The notes under the pieces were generated by a model. That model had not been told where the DNA came from. It searched no databases and saw nothing but the letters and a program-made list of their open reading frames with translations. From Nocardioides jishulii (lineage in GTDB: Bacteria > Actinomycetota > Actinomycetes > Propionibacteriales > Nocardioidaceae), in contig NZ_CP040748.1 of the NCBI RefSeq assembly GCF_006007965.1, positions 1 through 64,000 on the forward strand: DNA of 64,000 nucleotides, read 5' to 3'. The position numbers were made by a program, and so were the translations under genes. This document shows positions 33,147 to 42,183 of this stretch, in pieces. The first letter of the stretch is position 1; each line of letters begins with the position of its first letter.

Positions 33147-34460
33147 TCACTCCCCGAACTGCTGGGCAGCAAGGTTGTCGACGGTGGTGCGCGCCGCCTC
33201 GAGGTCGGCGGCGGCGATGCCGTCCTGGACCAGCTGGGCGTCGTAGTCGGAGAGCCCGTCGACGACGACGTCGGTGGTCTCGTAGGGGTGGAAGAGCTCG
33301 AACCCGCCCGGCAGGGTCGTGTCGACGCCGCGGTAGATCGTCACGACGCCGTCGTCCTCGCCCACGAAGAACTGGTGCTGGGTCCACCACCAGGCGCCCA
33401 CGCCGACCACCCAGGTGACGCCGGCGAGCGTGAGCACCACCAGGAGGGCGCGCAGCCACGCGAAGCGGTGCGGCGCACGCGGGGCGTAGCGGACCGCCTC
33501 CACGTCGAGTGGGTCGGTGGCGATCGCACCGCTGGCCCCGTCGGGGAGTGCGGTGCTGGAACGCGGCGTACGCGCCTTCACGGTCGCCTCGCCGAGCGGG
33601 GCACCTGCCGTACGCGGGAGGTCGGCCGCCGCGCCCACGAGGAGCGGGTCGGCGTCGACGGGGGCGTCGGAGGCGGGGACGACGTCGGCGACCACGCAGG
33701 TCACGTTGTCGGTGCTGCCGGCCTCCAGGCTGGCACGGACGAGCTCGACGGTGGCGAAGTCGGGTGTGCCCTGGCCGAGGATGGCGCCCAGTCGCTCGTC
33801 GTCGAGGACGCCCGAGGCGCCGTCGGAGCAGAAGAGGAGGCGGTCACCGGGGCTCAGCGCCACCGTGAAGAGGTCGGGTGCCGGGTCGCGGACGCCGTCG
33901 AGCGCCTTGAGGATCAGGTTGCGGTGGGGGTGGACCCGCGCCTCGTCGTCGGTGATCCGGCCCTCGTCGACGAGCCCTTGGACGAACGTGTGGTCGTGGG
34001 TGAGCTGGCTCAGCTCGCCGTCGCGCAGCAGGTAGGCCCGCGAGTCGCCGACGTGGCCCAGGCCGAGCGACTGGCCGTCGAAGAGGCCCACGGTGGCGGT
34101 GGTGCTGGTGCCGTCGAGGCTCTGGTCCTCCTCGGCGAGCTCGGCGATCCGGTCGTGGGCGCGGTGCAGGGCACCGGCGAGGCGCTCCAGCAGGTCCTCG
34201 GAGGACGGTTCGTCGAGGCGTCGCAGGACCTGCACGGCCGTGGAGGAGGCGACGTCGCCGCGGGCAGCACCGCCGACGCCGTCGCAGACGAGCAGCAGCC
34301 ACGGTCCGGCGTAGCCGGAGTCCTGGTTGTCCTTGCGGACGCGGCCGACGTCGGAGAGGGCTGACCAGTGCAACCGGAGCGCGCCGTTGCCGCCCTCGGG
34401 TCCGTCGGCGTCGGGGCGCACGGCCGGCCTGATGGCGGTGTCGGTGTCGAGCTCGGTCAC
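33147..34460 (-). CDS. pstP: PP2C-family serine/threonine phosphatase PstP
   Basis: The 437 aa protein is a metal-dependent phosphatase that opposes PknA/PknB. The catalytic domain (about 28-260) has DNQDSGY, LLVCDGVGG, TTATVGLFDG, GHVGDSRAYL, LLFCSDGASGVL and STDNVTCVV, which hold the metal-binding aspartates. A membrane span near 330-350 (ALLVVLTLAGVTWVVGVGAWW) precedes a short extracellular domain. It lies between fhaB and rodA, the standard actinobacterial order. Confidence 0.94.
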   Translation of the reverse strand: MTELDTDTAIRPAVRPDADGPEGGNGALRLHWSALSDVGRVRKDNQDSGYAGPWLLLVCDGVGGAARGDVASSTAVQVLRRLDEPSSEDLLERLAGALHRAHDRIAELAEEDQSLDGTSTTATVGLFDGQSLGLGHVGDSRAYLLRDGELSQLTHDHTFVQGLVDEGRITDDEARVHPHRNLILKALDGVRDPAPDLFTVALSPGDRLLFCSDGASGVLDDERLGAILGQGTPDFATVELVRASLEAGSTDNVTCVVADVVPASDAPVDADPLLVGAAADLPRTAGAPLGEATVKARTPRSSTALPDGASGAIATDPLDVEAVRYAPRAPHRFAWLRALLVVLTLAGVTWVVGVGAWWWTQHQFFVGEDDGVVTIYRGVDTTLPGGFELFHPYETTDVVVDGLSDYDAQLVQDGIAAADLEAARTTVDNLAAQQFGE

Positions 34461-34469
34461 GGCGGTGCC

Positions 34470-34955
34470 CTACTTCCGGAGCTCGAGGAGGGTCTTGCCG
34501 ATCCGGACCTGCGTGCCGACGCTGACGGCGAGCGGCTCGGTGATGCGGGAGGAGCCGACGTAGGTGCCGTTGGTGGAGCCGAGGTCCTCGACGTACCACT
34601 GGTCGCCCGACAGCGCGATGCGCGCGTGGCGGGTTGAGACGTAGTCGTCGTCGAGGCGGATGGCGGCGTCGGAGCCGCGGCCGATCAGGACCGGTTCACC
34701 GTTGAGGTCGGCCCGCTCGCCGGCGTTCGCACCCTCGACGACGAGCACGTGGGTGGGCGAGCCGCGGCGGCGCGGCGCCTTGCTGGGCTTGCCGGCCTTC
34801 CCGGGCTTGGCGCGCGGGGCTCCGCGCGCCGCACGGGGCTCCGGCACGCGCGCACCGAACATGTCGGAACGCACCACCGAGATGGCGGCCAGCACGAAGA
34901 TCCACAGGACCGCCAGGTAGGCGAAGCGGATCAGGAAGAGCGTCAGCTCGGACAC
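34470..34955 (-). CDS. fhaB: FHA domain protein FhaB (FipA-like)
   Basis: The 161 aa protein has an N-terminal membrane helix (FLIRFAYLAVLWIFVLAAI), a basic linker and a C-terminal FHA domain. The phosphothreonine-binding motifs are VLIGRGSDAAIRL, VSTRHARI and EDLGSTNGTYV. In mycobacteria its counterpart is a kinase substrate that links PknA/PknB to FtsZ. It is placed between fhaA and pstP with 3 and 9 bp gaps. Confidence 0.92.
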   Translation of the reverse strand: MSELTLFLIRFAYLAVLWIFVLAAISVVRSDMFGARVPEPRAARGAPRAKPGKAGKPSKAPRRRGSPTHVLVVEGANAGERADLNGEPVLIGRGSDAAIRLDDDYVSTRHARIALSGDQWYVEDLGSTNGTYVGSSRITEPLAVSVGTQVRIGKTLLELRK

Positions 34956-34958
34956 GGT

Positions 34959-35690
34959 TCAGTTCCTTCCCGCGCTCGGCCCCGCGTGATCGTCGGTGAA
35001 GAGTACGCGGATGTCGGTGCTGCCGATGCGGACGGTCGAGCCGTTGCCCAGGCGTGCGCGGTCGACTCGCTGGCCGTCGACGAGCATGCCGTTGGTGGAA
35101 CCGAGGTCGGCCACGGTGACGTAGGGGCCGTCACCGCGCTCGACGCAGTCGAACTCGACGTGGCGCCGGCTGACGCCCGGGTCGTTGATGCGTACGTCGG
35201 ACTCGGTGCCGCGCCCGACGACGACGCCGGGGGGCAGGAGCGGGTGCTTGGTGCCGTTGATCTCGAGCACGGCGTGCGGCTTGCGGGCGCGCGAGCGGTG
35301 GTCGTCACCGCCCGTGACGCTGGCGCGGGCCGAGCTGCGTACGCGCATCTGCCCGGTGGGCAGGTCGGGCGCGTGCTCGAAGGTGATCTCGATCGGGCCG
35401 GGGAAGACGTAGCCCTGGGCCTCGGCGTGCTCCTCGAGCTGCTCGGCCAGGTCGCGCGCCATCGCGTTGTCGTAGGGAGCGAGGCGGTCGAGGTCGCCGT
35501 CGGCCAGCTCGACCTGGAACTGGTTGGGGACCAGGCGTCGGTCGCGGCTCAGGATCTGCGAGTTGTTGTCGACCTCGCGCTGGAGCGCGGCCGAGATCTC
35601 GACCGGCTGCACGGCGCTGCGGAAGGCGCGGGCGAAGGCACCGGAGATGAGGTTCTCCAGGCGCTGCTCGAATCGTTGCAGGGCGCCCAC
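34959..35690 (-). CDS. fhaA: FhaA: DUF3662 and FHA domain protein
   Basis: The 243 aa protein has an N-terminal DUF3662 domain (about 1-115; starts MGALQRFEQRLENLISGAF) and a C-terminal FHA domain with VVVGRGTESDVRI, VSRRHVEF and ADLGSTNGMLV. FhaA binds phosphorylated partners such as the lipid II flippase regulator MviN in mycobacteria. Here the linker between domains is short. The GTG start is preceded by AGGAGGT. It is the first gene of the cluster; 222 bp upstream with no gene should carry the promoter. Confidence 0.93.
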   Translation of the reverse strand: MGALQRFEQRLENLISGAFARAFRSAVQPVEISAALQREVDNNSQILSRDRRLVPNQFQVELADGDLDRLAPYDNAMARDLAEQLEEHAEAQGYVFPGPIEITFEHAPDLPTGQMRVRSSARASVTGGDDHRSRARKPHAVLEINGTKHPLLPPGVVVGRGTESDVRINDPGVSRRHVEFDCVERGDGPYVTVADLGSTNGMLVDGQRVDRARLGNGSTVRIGSTDIRVLFTDDHAGPSAGRN

Positions 35691-35912
35691 GCGACCTCCT
35701 TCTCATCCGGGGTGGTGGTCGGACAGGGCAGTGCGACCTGTGGCGATGCTATCGGGGCAGGGTGACGAACAACCGTTCCCACTGCGGGGACAAGGTGAAA
35801 CCTGTGTGCAGGAGCGGTGTGGCGTACGCCGCTGTGCACGCGCCGCGGTTGCCGCGGTCGTGCCCCGGTTTGGGCTGGAGCGGCCGTGTGGGATATGTTC
35901 TCAACGCTTCAA

Positions 35913-35996
35913 GCGCGAGTGGCGGAATAGGCAGACGCGCACGGTTCAGGTCCGTGTGTCCGAAAGGACGTGGGGGTTCAACTCCCCCCTCGCGCA
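35913..35996 (+). tRNA. tRNA-Leu (CAG anticodon)
   Basis: An 84 nt class II tRNA with acceptor GCGCGAG/CTCGCGC, anticodon CAG in the loop TTCAGGT, a long variable arm (GTGTCCGAAAGGACGTG) and T-loop GTTCAAC. CCA is not encoded. Confidence 0.96.
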
Positions 35997-36002
35997 CGTG
36001 AA

Positions 36003-36040
36003 GAAGGCCCCGATCTAACGATCGGGGCCTTCTGTCATTC
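36003..36040 (+). terminator. Terminator after tRNA-Leu
   Basis: The 13 bp perfect arms GAAGGCCCCGATC and GATCGGGGCCTTC (36003-36015, 36020-36032) enclose TAAC and are followed by TGTCATTC. It can also end the convergent gene at 36059. Confidence 0.88.
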
Positions 36041-36058
36041 TCGTCGTGGTGCTGGGCG

Positions 36059-37342
36059 TCAGTTCACCCAGACGTCCGAGGTCGCGATGGCGCTGAGCTG
36101 CTCGACGGAGAGCAGTGGGGCGTCACGAGTGGGGGTGGAGCCGGGAGTCTCGGGCCCCGCGGCGGTGGTCGACCTCACCGTCACCCCCACACCATCGGCC
36201 CGCTGGTAGGAGGCACGGTTGTAGGTGATGACCGAGCCATCCTTGTCGGAAGCGAGTTCCTGGGTGTCCAGGCGTCCGCCTTCGTCCTGCCTGCAGGAGC
36301 TGGCCGGGCACGCGGGCGGATTCTCGACCGTGAAGTTGTAGGGAGCCGACTCCAGCAGCACCTCCACGTAGGAGACGCCTCCGCCGTCGTCGACCAGGAG
36401 GCCCTTGCGCGTGTACGAGGTGAAGTAGACGTCGTGGGAATAGGCGGCGGCGAAGGTCGCCGCGTCCAGCTCGGTGATGGTCACTCCCGGCACTGCCTCC
36501 TCGATCATCGTGGCGAGCTCGGCGCCAGCGCCGGCGGCATCGAAGGCGAGGGTGCCCAGCGGGTACTCCTCGAGGAACGCCGCGGCGTCCCCCTGGGTGA
36601 TCCAGGCGTCGGCGGTGACGAGGGCGGACAGCTGCTCCACGTCGAGCGGTGGCGTCGGCCGGGTGGCCCGCCGGTGGTTGTAGTTGTGCGAGTGAGCGAT
36701 GACGACCAGGCCCTCGCGGGTGACCAGCATGGCTTCGGCCGTGGTCGCTGACCGCGGCAATTCGTGCGACCGGGTCCGAGTGGCCAGGGTGCCCTCGGCC
36801 ACCTCCGTGCAGGTGTAGGTGACCATGCCCGGCAGGAGGTCGGAGCAGACGTTCGCGACGGTGCGCTCGTGCGATGCCGCCGGCTGGGCAGGTGAGATCC
36901 GGAGCGTCACGTAGCCCGATCCCTGGCTGTCCGAGGTTGTCAGAGTGCCCATGCGTACGCCCGGCACCGGGATCTCGTGGATCTCGCTGTCGTTCGACGG
37001 CGAGGTCTCCAGGTCGGGAGCGATCTCCTCGACCAGGCCGGCGAGGGTGGGGATGACCTCGCTGGCGGCCACCGCAGGAATCTGGTCGGTGCCCGCCGCG
37101 ACCCGGTCGGCCGGCGTCGTGGCTGTGGGGGCATCGGTGCCCTGGTTGCTCAGCGCCAGCCAGCCCAGCGGGGCGACCACGGCCACGGCGGCGACGCTCC
37201 CCACGATGCGGACGGCGGCCGAGCGCCGGCGCAGGCGGCGCCCGCGCGCCGTTCCTGCGGCGACGACGTTCCCCGTCTCGAATCCGAGGTCGTCGGTGGC
37301 GGACCGGAAGAGGTCGTTGAGGTCGGTGTCGGTGGTGTTCAT
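36059..37342 (-). CDS. Anti-sigma-like membrane protein, partner of the SigE-family factor
   Basis: With ATG 37342 (AGGGAG upstream) the protein is 427 aa. A cytoplasmic N-terminus of about 45 residues is followed by one membrane span (VRIVGSVAAVAVVAPLGWLAL). A large extracellular domain of about 350 residues has cysteines in VANVCSDLL, VTYTCTEV and CPASSCRQ. No zinc-binding ZAS motif is seen. It follows the sigma gene directly; an in-frame ATG at 37366 overlaps the sigma stop (ATGA). By position it is a likely sensor or anti-sigma factor; sequence alone does not prove it. Confidence 0.65.
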   Translation of the reverse strand: MNTTDTDLNDLFRSATDDLGFETGNVVAAGTARGRRLRRRSAAVRIVGSVAAVAVVAPLGWLALSNQGTDAPTATTPADRVAAGTDQIPAVAASEVIPTLAGLVEEIAPDLETSPSNDSEIHEIPVPGVRMGTLTTSDSQGSGYVTLRISPAQPAASHERTVANVCSDLLPGMVTYTCTEVAEGTLATRTRSHELPRSATTAEAMLVTREGLVVIAHSHNYNHRRATRPTPPLDVEQLSALVTADAWITQGDAAAFLEEYPLGTLAFDAAGAGAELATMIEEAVPGVTITELDAATFAAAYSHDVYFTSYTRKGLLVDDGGGVSYVEVLLESAPYNFTVENPPACPASSCRQDEGGRLDTQELASDKDGSVITYNRASYQRADGVGVTVRSTTAAGPETPGSTPTRDAPLLSVEQLSAIATSDVWVN

Positions 37343-37362
37343 GTCATCTCCCTGGTGGTGAT

Positions 37363-37854
37363 TCATGTCAAGGACGCTTCCGGCGTCTCGGTCATGCGCA
37401 GGCGCAGCTTCTGCAGGGCGCGCATGGTGCGCGACCGGACGAGGTCCTCGCTGATCCCGAGGATCTCGGCGGTCTCGCGGACCGACGTGTCCTCCAGGTG
37501 GCGCAGCACGAGGACCGCCCGGTCGAGCGGGGGCAGCTGTGCGAGCTGCGCGACGAGGTCGACCCGCAGGTCGGCGTCGGCGCCGGGAGCCTGGACGTCC
37601 GGCAGGAACTCCGTGGGTCGTTCGGTGCTGCTTCGCCGCCGGCGGCTGCTGATGAACGTCCGCGTGAGCGTCGTACGGGCGTAGGCGACCGGACTGTCGA
37701 GTTGCCGGCGCCCCCAGACGACGTACAGCTTCGCCAGCGTCTCCTGGACCAGGTCCTCGGCCTCGTGGTGGTTGCCGCAGAGCAGGTAGGCGGCCCGGAG
37801 CAGCGTCGGCGTGCGAGCCTCCGCGAACTCCAGGAACGAGTCTTCGCCCTTCAA
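37363..37854 (-). CDS. SigE-family ECF RNA polymerase sigma factor
   Basis: From TTG 37854 the protein is 163 aa. Region 2 shows LLRAAYLLCGNHHEAEDLVQ and KLYVVWGR; region 4 shows LPPLDRAVLVLRHLEDTSV and the HTH ETAEILGISEDLVRSRTMRA. This matches the actinobacterial SigE-family ECF group. The TTG is chosen because GAGGAGG lies 5 bp upstream; an in-frame ATG at 37896 has no such signal. Regulation is probably through the membrane protein that follows. The 268 bp between 37855 and 38122 holds no gene I can support. Confidence 0.88.
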   Translation of the reverse strand: MKGEDSFLEFAEARTPTLLRAAYLLCGNHHEAEDLVQETLAKLYVVWGRRQLDSPVAYARTTLTRTFISSRRRRSSTERPTEFLPDVQAPGADADLRVDLVAQLAQLPPLDRAVLVLRHLEDTSVRETAEILGISEDLVRSRTMRALQKLRLRMTETPEASLT

Positions 37855-38122
37855 TGGTGCCTCCTCGGGGTTGGCGCGAGGACGCTTCCTCGTCAACCCA
37901 CTGACGCGGTGGCTGAAGGGCTACGTGACGCGCGGCCGGAGTTTTGTTGCCGAATCTCGTCGAGGGGGCACGCTGCTGTCAGTCAATTGGGTGACTTGCC
38001 TTGTAGACAGCACGGAACGCATCGACAAAGCGGGAGGCCGCGGCTGGGTTGCCGTGGATCCCAACGGGCGCTCCGTCGTCCTGGCCGTCACCCGCGCGGA
38101 AACCCTGTCCGGGCTCACCACC

Positions 38123-40618
38123 TCACTGCGTCAGCGGCCGGAAGCACAGCGTGGCGTCCCCACGTCCCTTCGAGTACCAGAGCCTGCCGTCGGTGACCGT
38201 GACGGCGGAGGCGTTGCCCAGCTCGGCGACAGCCTTCGAGGAGAGCGTGTAGGTGGTCAGCGGGGGACGCCCGGCGGTGGCCTTCGCTGCTGCCAGGCGC
38301 TCACGCGCGACCGCCAGTCCCGCCTCGGCGGACCTGACCTTCTCTGCGGCCTCGTCCGCGCGCGCCCGGGCGGAGGCAGCTGCCTCGGTGGCGTCGCGGA
38401 GGGCGACCGCCGCCTGCTCGACGGCCGCGCTGGCCGCCGCGGCAGCGGACGTGCGCTCGACCAGGTCGGCCTCGGCCCGGGTGGCGGCAGCGGTGGAAGA
38501 GGACAGCTCCTTCTCGGCCGTCGAGAGTGCGGTGCCCGCGGCGGTGGCCACCGTGCGTACGGCGGTGGACCGGGCAACCGCGTCGTGCAGCACGCGCCTG
38601 CCCGCCGCCAATGCCACCTCGACGGCGTGCTCCTCGTCCTGAGCGACTCTGTGCGCAGCGGCCGCAGCGAGGGAGGCCTCTGTCGCCGCACGAGCTGCAC
38701 CCTGGGCGGCCGTGAGGTCGGTGGTCGCCTCGGAGACCGCGCGCTGACGCTCCGACAGGTGGTGCACCGCCGCCTGCTCCTGGGAGCGGGCCTCGCGAGC
38801 GTCGGCCCGGGCGACCGTCAAGAACCTGGTCGTGGAGGCGCGAGCGGCGGTGGTGCGGGCGAGGTGCCTGCGCTGAGTGGCGACACGCTTCCGGAGGGAC
38901 AGCCGGCGGGCCCGGCTCTTCGCCGTGGCGACGGACTTCCTGAGCCAGGAGATCCTCGCCCGCACCCGCTTCGCCTTCGCGGCCTGCGCGCTCGACTTCC
39001 GCTGCAGCGACGTGACCCTGTCCTGTGTGGCGGCCCTGGCAGCCCGAGCGTCCAGCAGCGCCACCGAGGCTGCTTCCCGCTGCGAGGTGGCGGAGCGAAG
39101 TCGCTCGGTGCGGTCGCCTTCGACCTCGTCGGCCTCCACGGCAGCAGCACTGGCAGCGACGAGCGCAGACAGCGCCGACTCCACCGTCGCCCGCGCCCCG
39201 GAGTGGGCCCGCTCGAGCACGGACACCTTCTCCTCGGCGCTCGACACGGCAGCCTCGGCCTCCACGGCGCGGGTGTCGGCAACGTCCAGCGCCGTGCGCG
39301 CCTCCGTCCGCGCGCCGCGCTGCGCAGCGAGTGCCTCGTGGGCTGCTTCGAGCGCGTCCCGCGCCTCGGCCAGCGCGCTGCTCGCCCGGACCTCCGCCTC
39401 GAGGCTGGACTCGTGGTGGTCTGCCGACGCCCCGAGCGCCAGACGCGCGGCCTCGTCGACCGCCTCGGCCGAGGCGATGGCACTCCCCGTCTCCTGGAGG
39501 AGCGTCTCAGCGGCGGCGGCCGCCTCCCGGAAGGGGACCGGGTCGATCTCCTGCGACACCGACGTGTGGGTCATGCGCCAGACCCGGGAAGCGGTGTCGA
39601 GGACGTAGAGGTGGCCGTCCGTCCCGACCGCGGCGTTGCGCGGCAGCGCCGTACGCGGCAGCGCGACGCGGCCGGTCGTCGTGCCGTCGTACCACCGCAG
39701 GCCCGACGACCCGGCGGTCCAGATGCGGCCCTTCCACGTGAGGACGTCGTGCCCGTCGTAGATCCAACGACCGAAGTCGGGCTCCGTCACCCCGGGAGCC
39801 GCCTCCCACCCGCCGGCAGCGGGATCGAAACGCATCATCGGCGAGCTGTTGTTCGTGTCTGCGCGGGCGTAGACCTTCCCGTCGAGGACGGCCAGCCAGT
39901 AGAAGCGTTCGAAGCCGTCGCGCATCGTGACGTCGGCGTGGGTGTCGACGAGGGACTCGGTGAACGTCCTGCCGCCGTCGGCGCTGCGCCACACGACGGC
40001 TCGGTACTGCTCCCGGGCATCCCCGCCTGCCACCGGCTGGTGGGCTCCGGCGACGAAGACCTCCTGGCCGACGCGGGCCACGTCGAAGACGTGGACGCTG
40101 TTGATGCCCTCCCCGATGTCGGCCCACTGTCCGTCGGCGTCGGTCGCGTAGCCGTTGGTGGCCCGGGCGCCGAGTGAGGGGTCGATGTTGGGCACGTAGA
40201 GCTTGCCGTCGCTCAACGTTCGGAAGGTGTTGACCTCCTCGGACTTGAAGTGCGGGAAGGCGACCGTGAACTCGTTCGTCCCGGGGTCGAAGTAGGAGAC
40301 GTTCGTGCCCTGCGGGGTGGACGACGAGCCCGTGTTGGCGTCGTAGTCGCCGTATCCGTAGAACACCTTCCCGTCGTGGTGGTGGAGGGTCGAGAGGGTG
40401 CGCCCACGTGCGGTCCCGAGGGCCGACGCGTCTGGGGCCGCGAAGCACGAGCTCGCCGCGCCGGTAGCGGCGGCGGCAGCGTCGGCGTGGACCGTGGACA
40501 CGGTGGAGACGACGGTCGCCAGGCACAGCAGGGAGGCGGCGTTCTTCAGGATGGACAAGGCGAGCTCCAGGGGGACGGCGGAAACCGTCCGGCGCAAGGC
40601 GCGGGCGTGCCGGGTCAC
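38123..40618 (-). CDS. Secreted beta-propeller protein with a long coiled-coil insertion
   Basis: This 831 aa protein begins with a signal-like segment (about 18-46). Residues about 50-360 form a propeller-like domain with repeated 'DGKxYxxxD/G' strands (HHDGKVFYGYGD, LSDGKLYVPNID, LDGKVYARADT, TDGHLYVLDT). Residues about 365-790 are an Ala/Glu/Arg-rich coiled coil. The last 35 residues return to a propeller strand (AVTVTDGRLWYSKGRG). Single cysteines near each end (SSCFAAP and TLCFRP) could form a disulphide that closes the ring. I recognise no named family; a cell-surface or wall-contact role is inference. Confidence 0.7.
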   Translation of the reverse strand: MTRHARALRRTVSAVPLELALSILKNAASLLCLATVVSTVSTVHADAAAAATGAASSCFAAPDASALGTARGRTLSTLHHHDGKVFYGYGDYDANTGSSSTPQGTNVSYFDPGTNEFTVAFPHFKSEEVNTFRTLSDGKLYVPNIDPSLGARATNGYATDADGQWADIGEGINSVHVFDVARVGQEVFVAGAHQPVAGGDAREQYRAVVWRSADGGRTFTESLVDTHADVTMRDGFERFYWLAVLDGKVYARADTNNSSPMMRFDPAAGGWEAAPGVTEPDFGRWIYDGHDVLTWKGRIWTAGSSGLRWYDGTTTGRVALPRTALPRNAAVGTDGHLYVLDTASRVWRMTHTSVSQEIDPVPFREAAAAAETLLQETGSAIASAEAVDEAARLALGASADHHESSLEAEVRASSALAEARDALEAAHEALAAQRGARTEARTALDVADTRAVEAEAAVSSAEEKVSVLERAHSGARATVESALSALVAASAAAVEADEVEGDRTERLRSATSQREAASVALLDARAARAATQDRVTSLQRKSSAQAAKAKRVRARISWLRKSVATAKSRARRLSLRKRVATQRRHLARTTAARASTTRFLTVARADAREARSQEQAAVHHLSERQRAVSEATTDLTAAQGAARAATEASLAAAAAHRVAQDEEHAVEVALAAGRRVLHDAVARSTAVRTVATAAGTALSTAEKELSSSTAAATRAEADLVERTSAAAAASAAVEQAAVALRDATEAAASARARADEAAEKVRSAEAGLAVARERLAAAKATAGRPPLTTYTLSSKAVAELGNASAVTVTDGRLWYSKGRGDATLCFRPLTQ

Positions 40619-40725
40619 CCACGGCAGGGGGACGGCGCCAAGGCGGACGGTTCAGTCGATCTCCCCATCGGCCGTGGCGGTGCCGTCCTTCGGGAACTGC
40701 CGAATCTGCTACCTGCGCGACACGC

Positions 40726-42072
40726 TCACTCCACCCGCATCGTGACCAAGTGCGATCGCAAGGCCGCCGGGTCGAACGCCACGATGGCGCCCGAGGCTCG
40801 CTGGGCCAGCTGCTGGAGCTGCTCGGCGTAGCGCCAGGACGCGCTGATCTGCTCGTCCACCGGACGCACCTGCTCGCCCAGCTCGACGCGGGCGTGGCGG
40901 AAGACCAGGTGGCGCCACTGACCGATGAAGCGACGGAAGTCCTCCAGCAGACCGGCTGCCTCGGTGACCACGCCGGCGACCTCCTCCAGGTCGGCGTTGA
41001 CCTGCTGCACCTGCTGCGACATCTCCACCACGCACGCCTCGACGGCGTCGCAGAGCAACGGGACCGCTGACAGCGACTCGTGCGGGGCGACCCCGTCGTG
41101 CACCTCGGCGGCGAACGCGGCGGCCATCTCGTTGTAGAGCGTCGCGAGCGCGATCTGGAAGCGCATCCGGGCGATGTCGGTGTGCAGGTGGGCGAAGGCG
41201 GGGGAGAGCTTCTCGAGGTCGGCGATCGCCTCGTTCATCGGTTGGGCCATCACCCGCGCGACGTTGGCCAGCACCGGTGACTTGTCGGCGACCAGTGCCG
41301 AGGCCTCCTGCGCAGCGACCACGGATCCCTGGAGTCCGGCGGTCATCGCCAGCACGTGCAGGGACGTGTCGGTGAGCTCGTCGCCCAGCGCCTGGTAGTC
41401 GTCGAGGCGCCCGACCAGCTCGCCCAGCAGGGCGTCGACGGCGCGGGTGCCGGTGAGCACCTGCGCGATCTCGCCCGTGGCCGCGGGCCGCTGGTGGGCC
41501 TCCGCGGCCCGGCTGCGCGCAGAGATCTCCGCCGGCAGTGCGTCGTGCATGAACTCCTCGTACGAGTCGAACCCGTGCTCGCGCAGCGCCTGGAGCAACG
41601 CCTCCTCACCGACCTCGGCGACCTCGCGCCGGGTCGCGCCACGGTCCTCCGCCACCGCCTCGGCGGCGCGAGCGACGGCGTACACCTCGCGGACGGTCTC
41701 CAGGGTGCCCTCGCGCGGAGCCATCCGCACGGACAGGAAGCCGTCGGCGACGGGGCTGACGACCGCGTGGACCCAGTAGTGGTCACCGTCCTTGGTCCGG
41801 TTGCACACGTAGGTGCCGATCGGGCGGCCCGACGCCAGCCACGACCACATCAACCGGAATGCGCCGGCCGGCATCTCCGGGTGTCGGACGAGGTTGTGGG
41901 GGGCGCCGAGCAGCTCGTCGAGCGCGTAGCCGGAGATCCGTACGAAGACCGAGTTGGCCTGCTGGATCACGCCGCGGGAGTCGGTGGTGGAGAAGAAGAG
42001 CTCGTCGACGCCGAGCAGGCGCTCGGTGTCGGTGTCGGTGTCGGGCAGGGTCTGGGGGGCTTGCAGGGGCAT
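40726..42072 (-). CDS. Soluble PAS-domain sensory protein (Aer-like PAS)
   Basis: The 448 aa protein has an N-terminal PAS domain (about 20-125) with DSRGVIQQANSVFVRISGY and the Aer-type signature NLVRHPEMPAGAFRLMW. This motif often belongs to FAD-binding redox sensors. The rest (about 130-448) is helical with long amphipathic segments (ADLEEVAGVVTEAAGLLEDF). There is no membrane span and I see no clear methyl-accepting signalling hairpin, kinase or cyclase domain. It may be a soluble redox or energy sensor whose output partner is unknown. Confidence 0.7.
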   Translation of the reverse strand: MPLQAPQTLPDTDTDTERLLGVDELFFSTTDSRGVIQQANSVFVRISGYALDELLGAPHNLVRHPEMPAGAFRLMWSWLASGRPIGTYVCNRTKDGDHYWVHAVVSPVADGFLSVRMAPREGTLETVREVYAVARAAEAVAEDRGATRREVAEVGEEALLQALREHGFDSYEEFMHDALPAEISARSRAAEAHQRPAATGEIAQVLTGTRAVDALLGELVGRLDDYQALGDELTDTSLHVLAMTAGLQGSVVAAQEASALVADKSPVLANVARVMAQPMNEAIADLEKLSPAFAHLHTDIARMRFQIALATLYNEMAAAFAAEVHDGVAPHESLSAVPLLCDAVEACVVEMSQQVQQVNADLEEVAGVVTEAAGLLEDFRRFIGQWRHLVFRHARVELGEQVRPVDEQISASWRYAEQLQQLAQRASGAIVAFDPAALRSHLVTMRVE

Positions 42073-42183
42073 GACGCATCCTTCTCCCGGGTCCCATGAG
42101 GGTGGGGGGACCTACGAACCCGGGACGACGAGGCTAAGTCGCGCCGTGGCCGTCGCAGGCCGCGGGGTCGGAGGCACCCGGGC

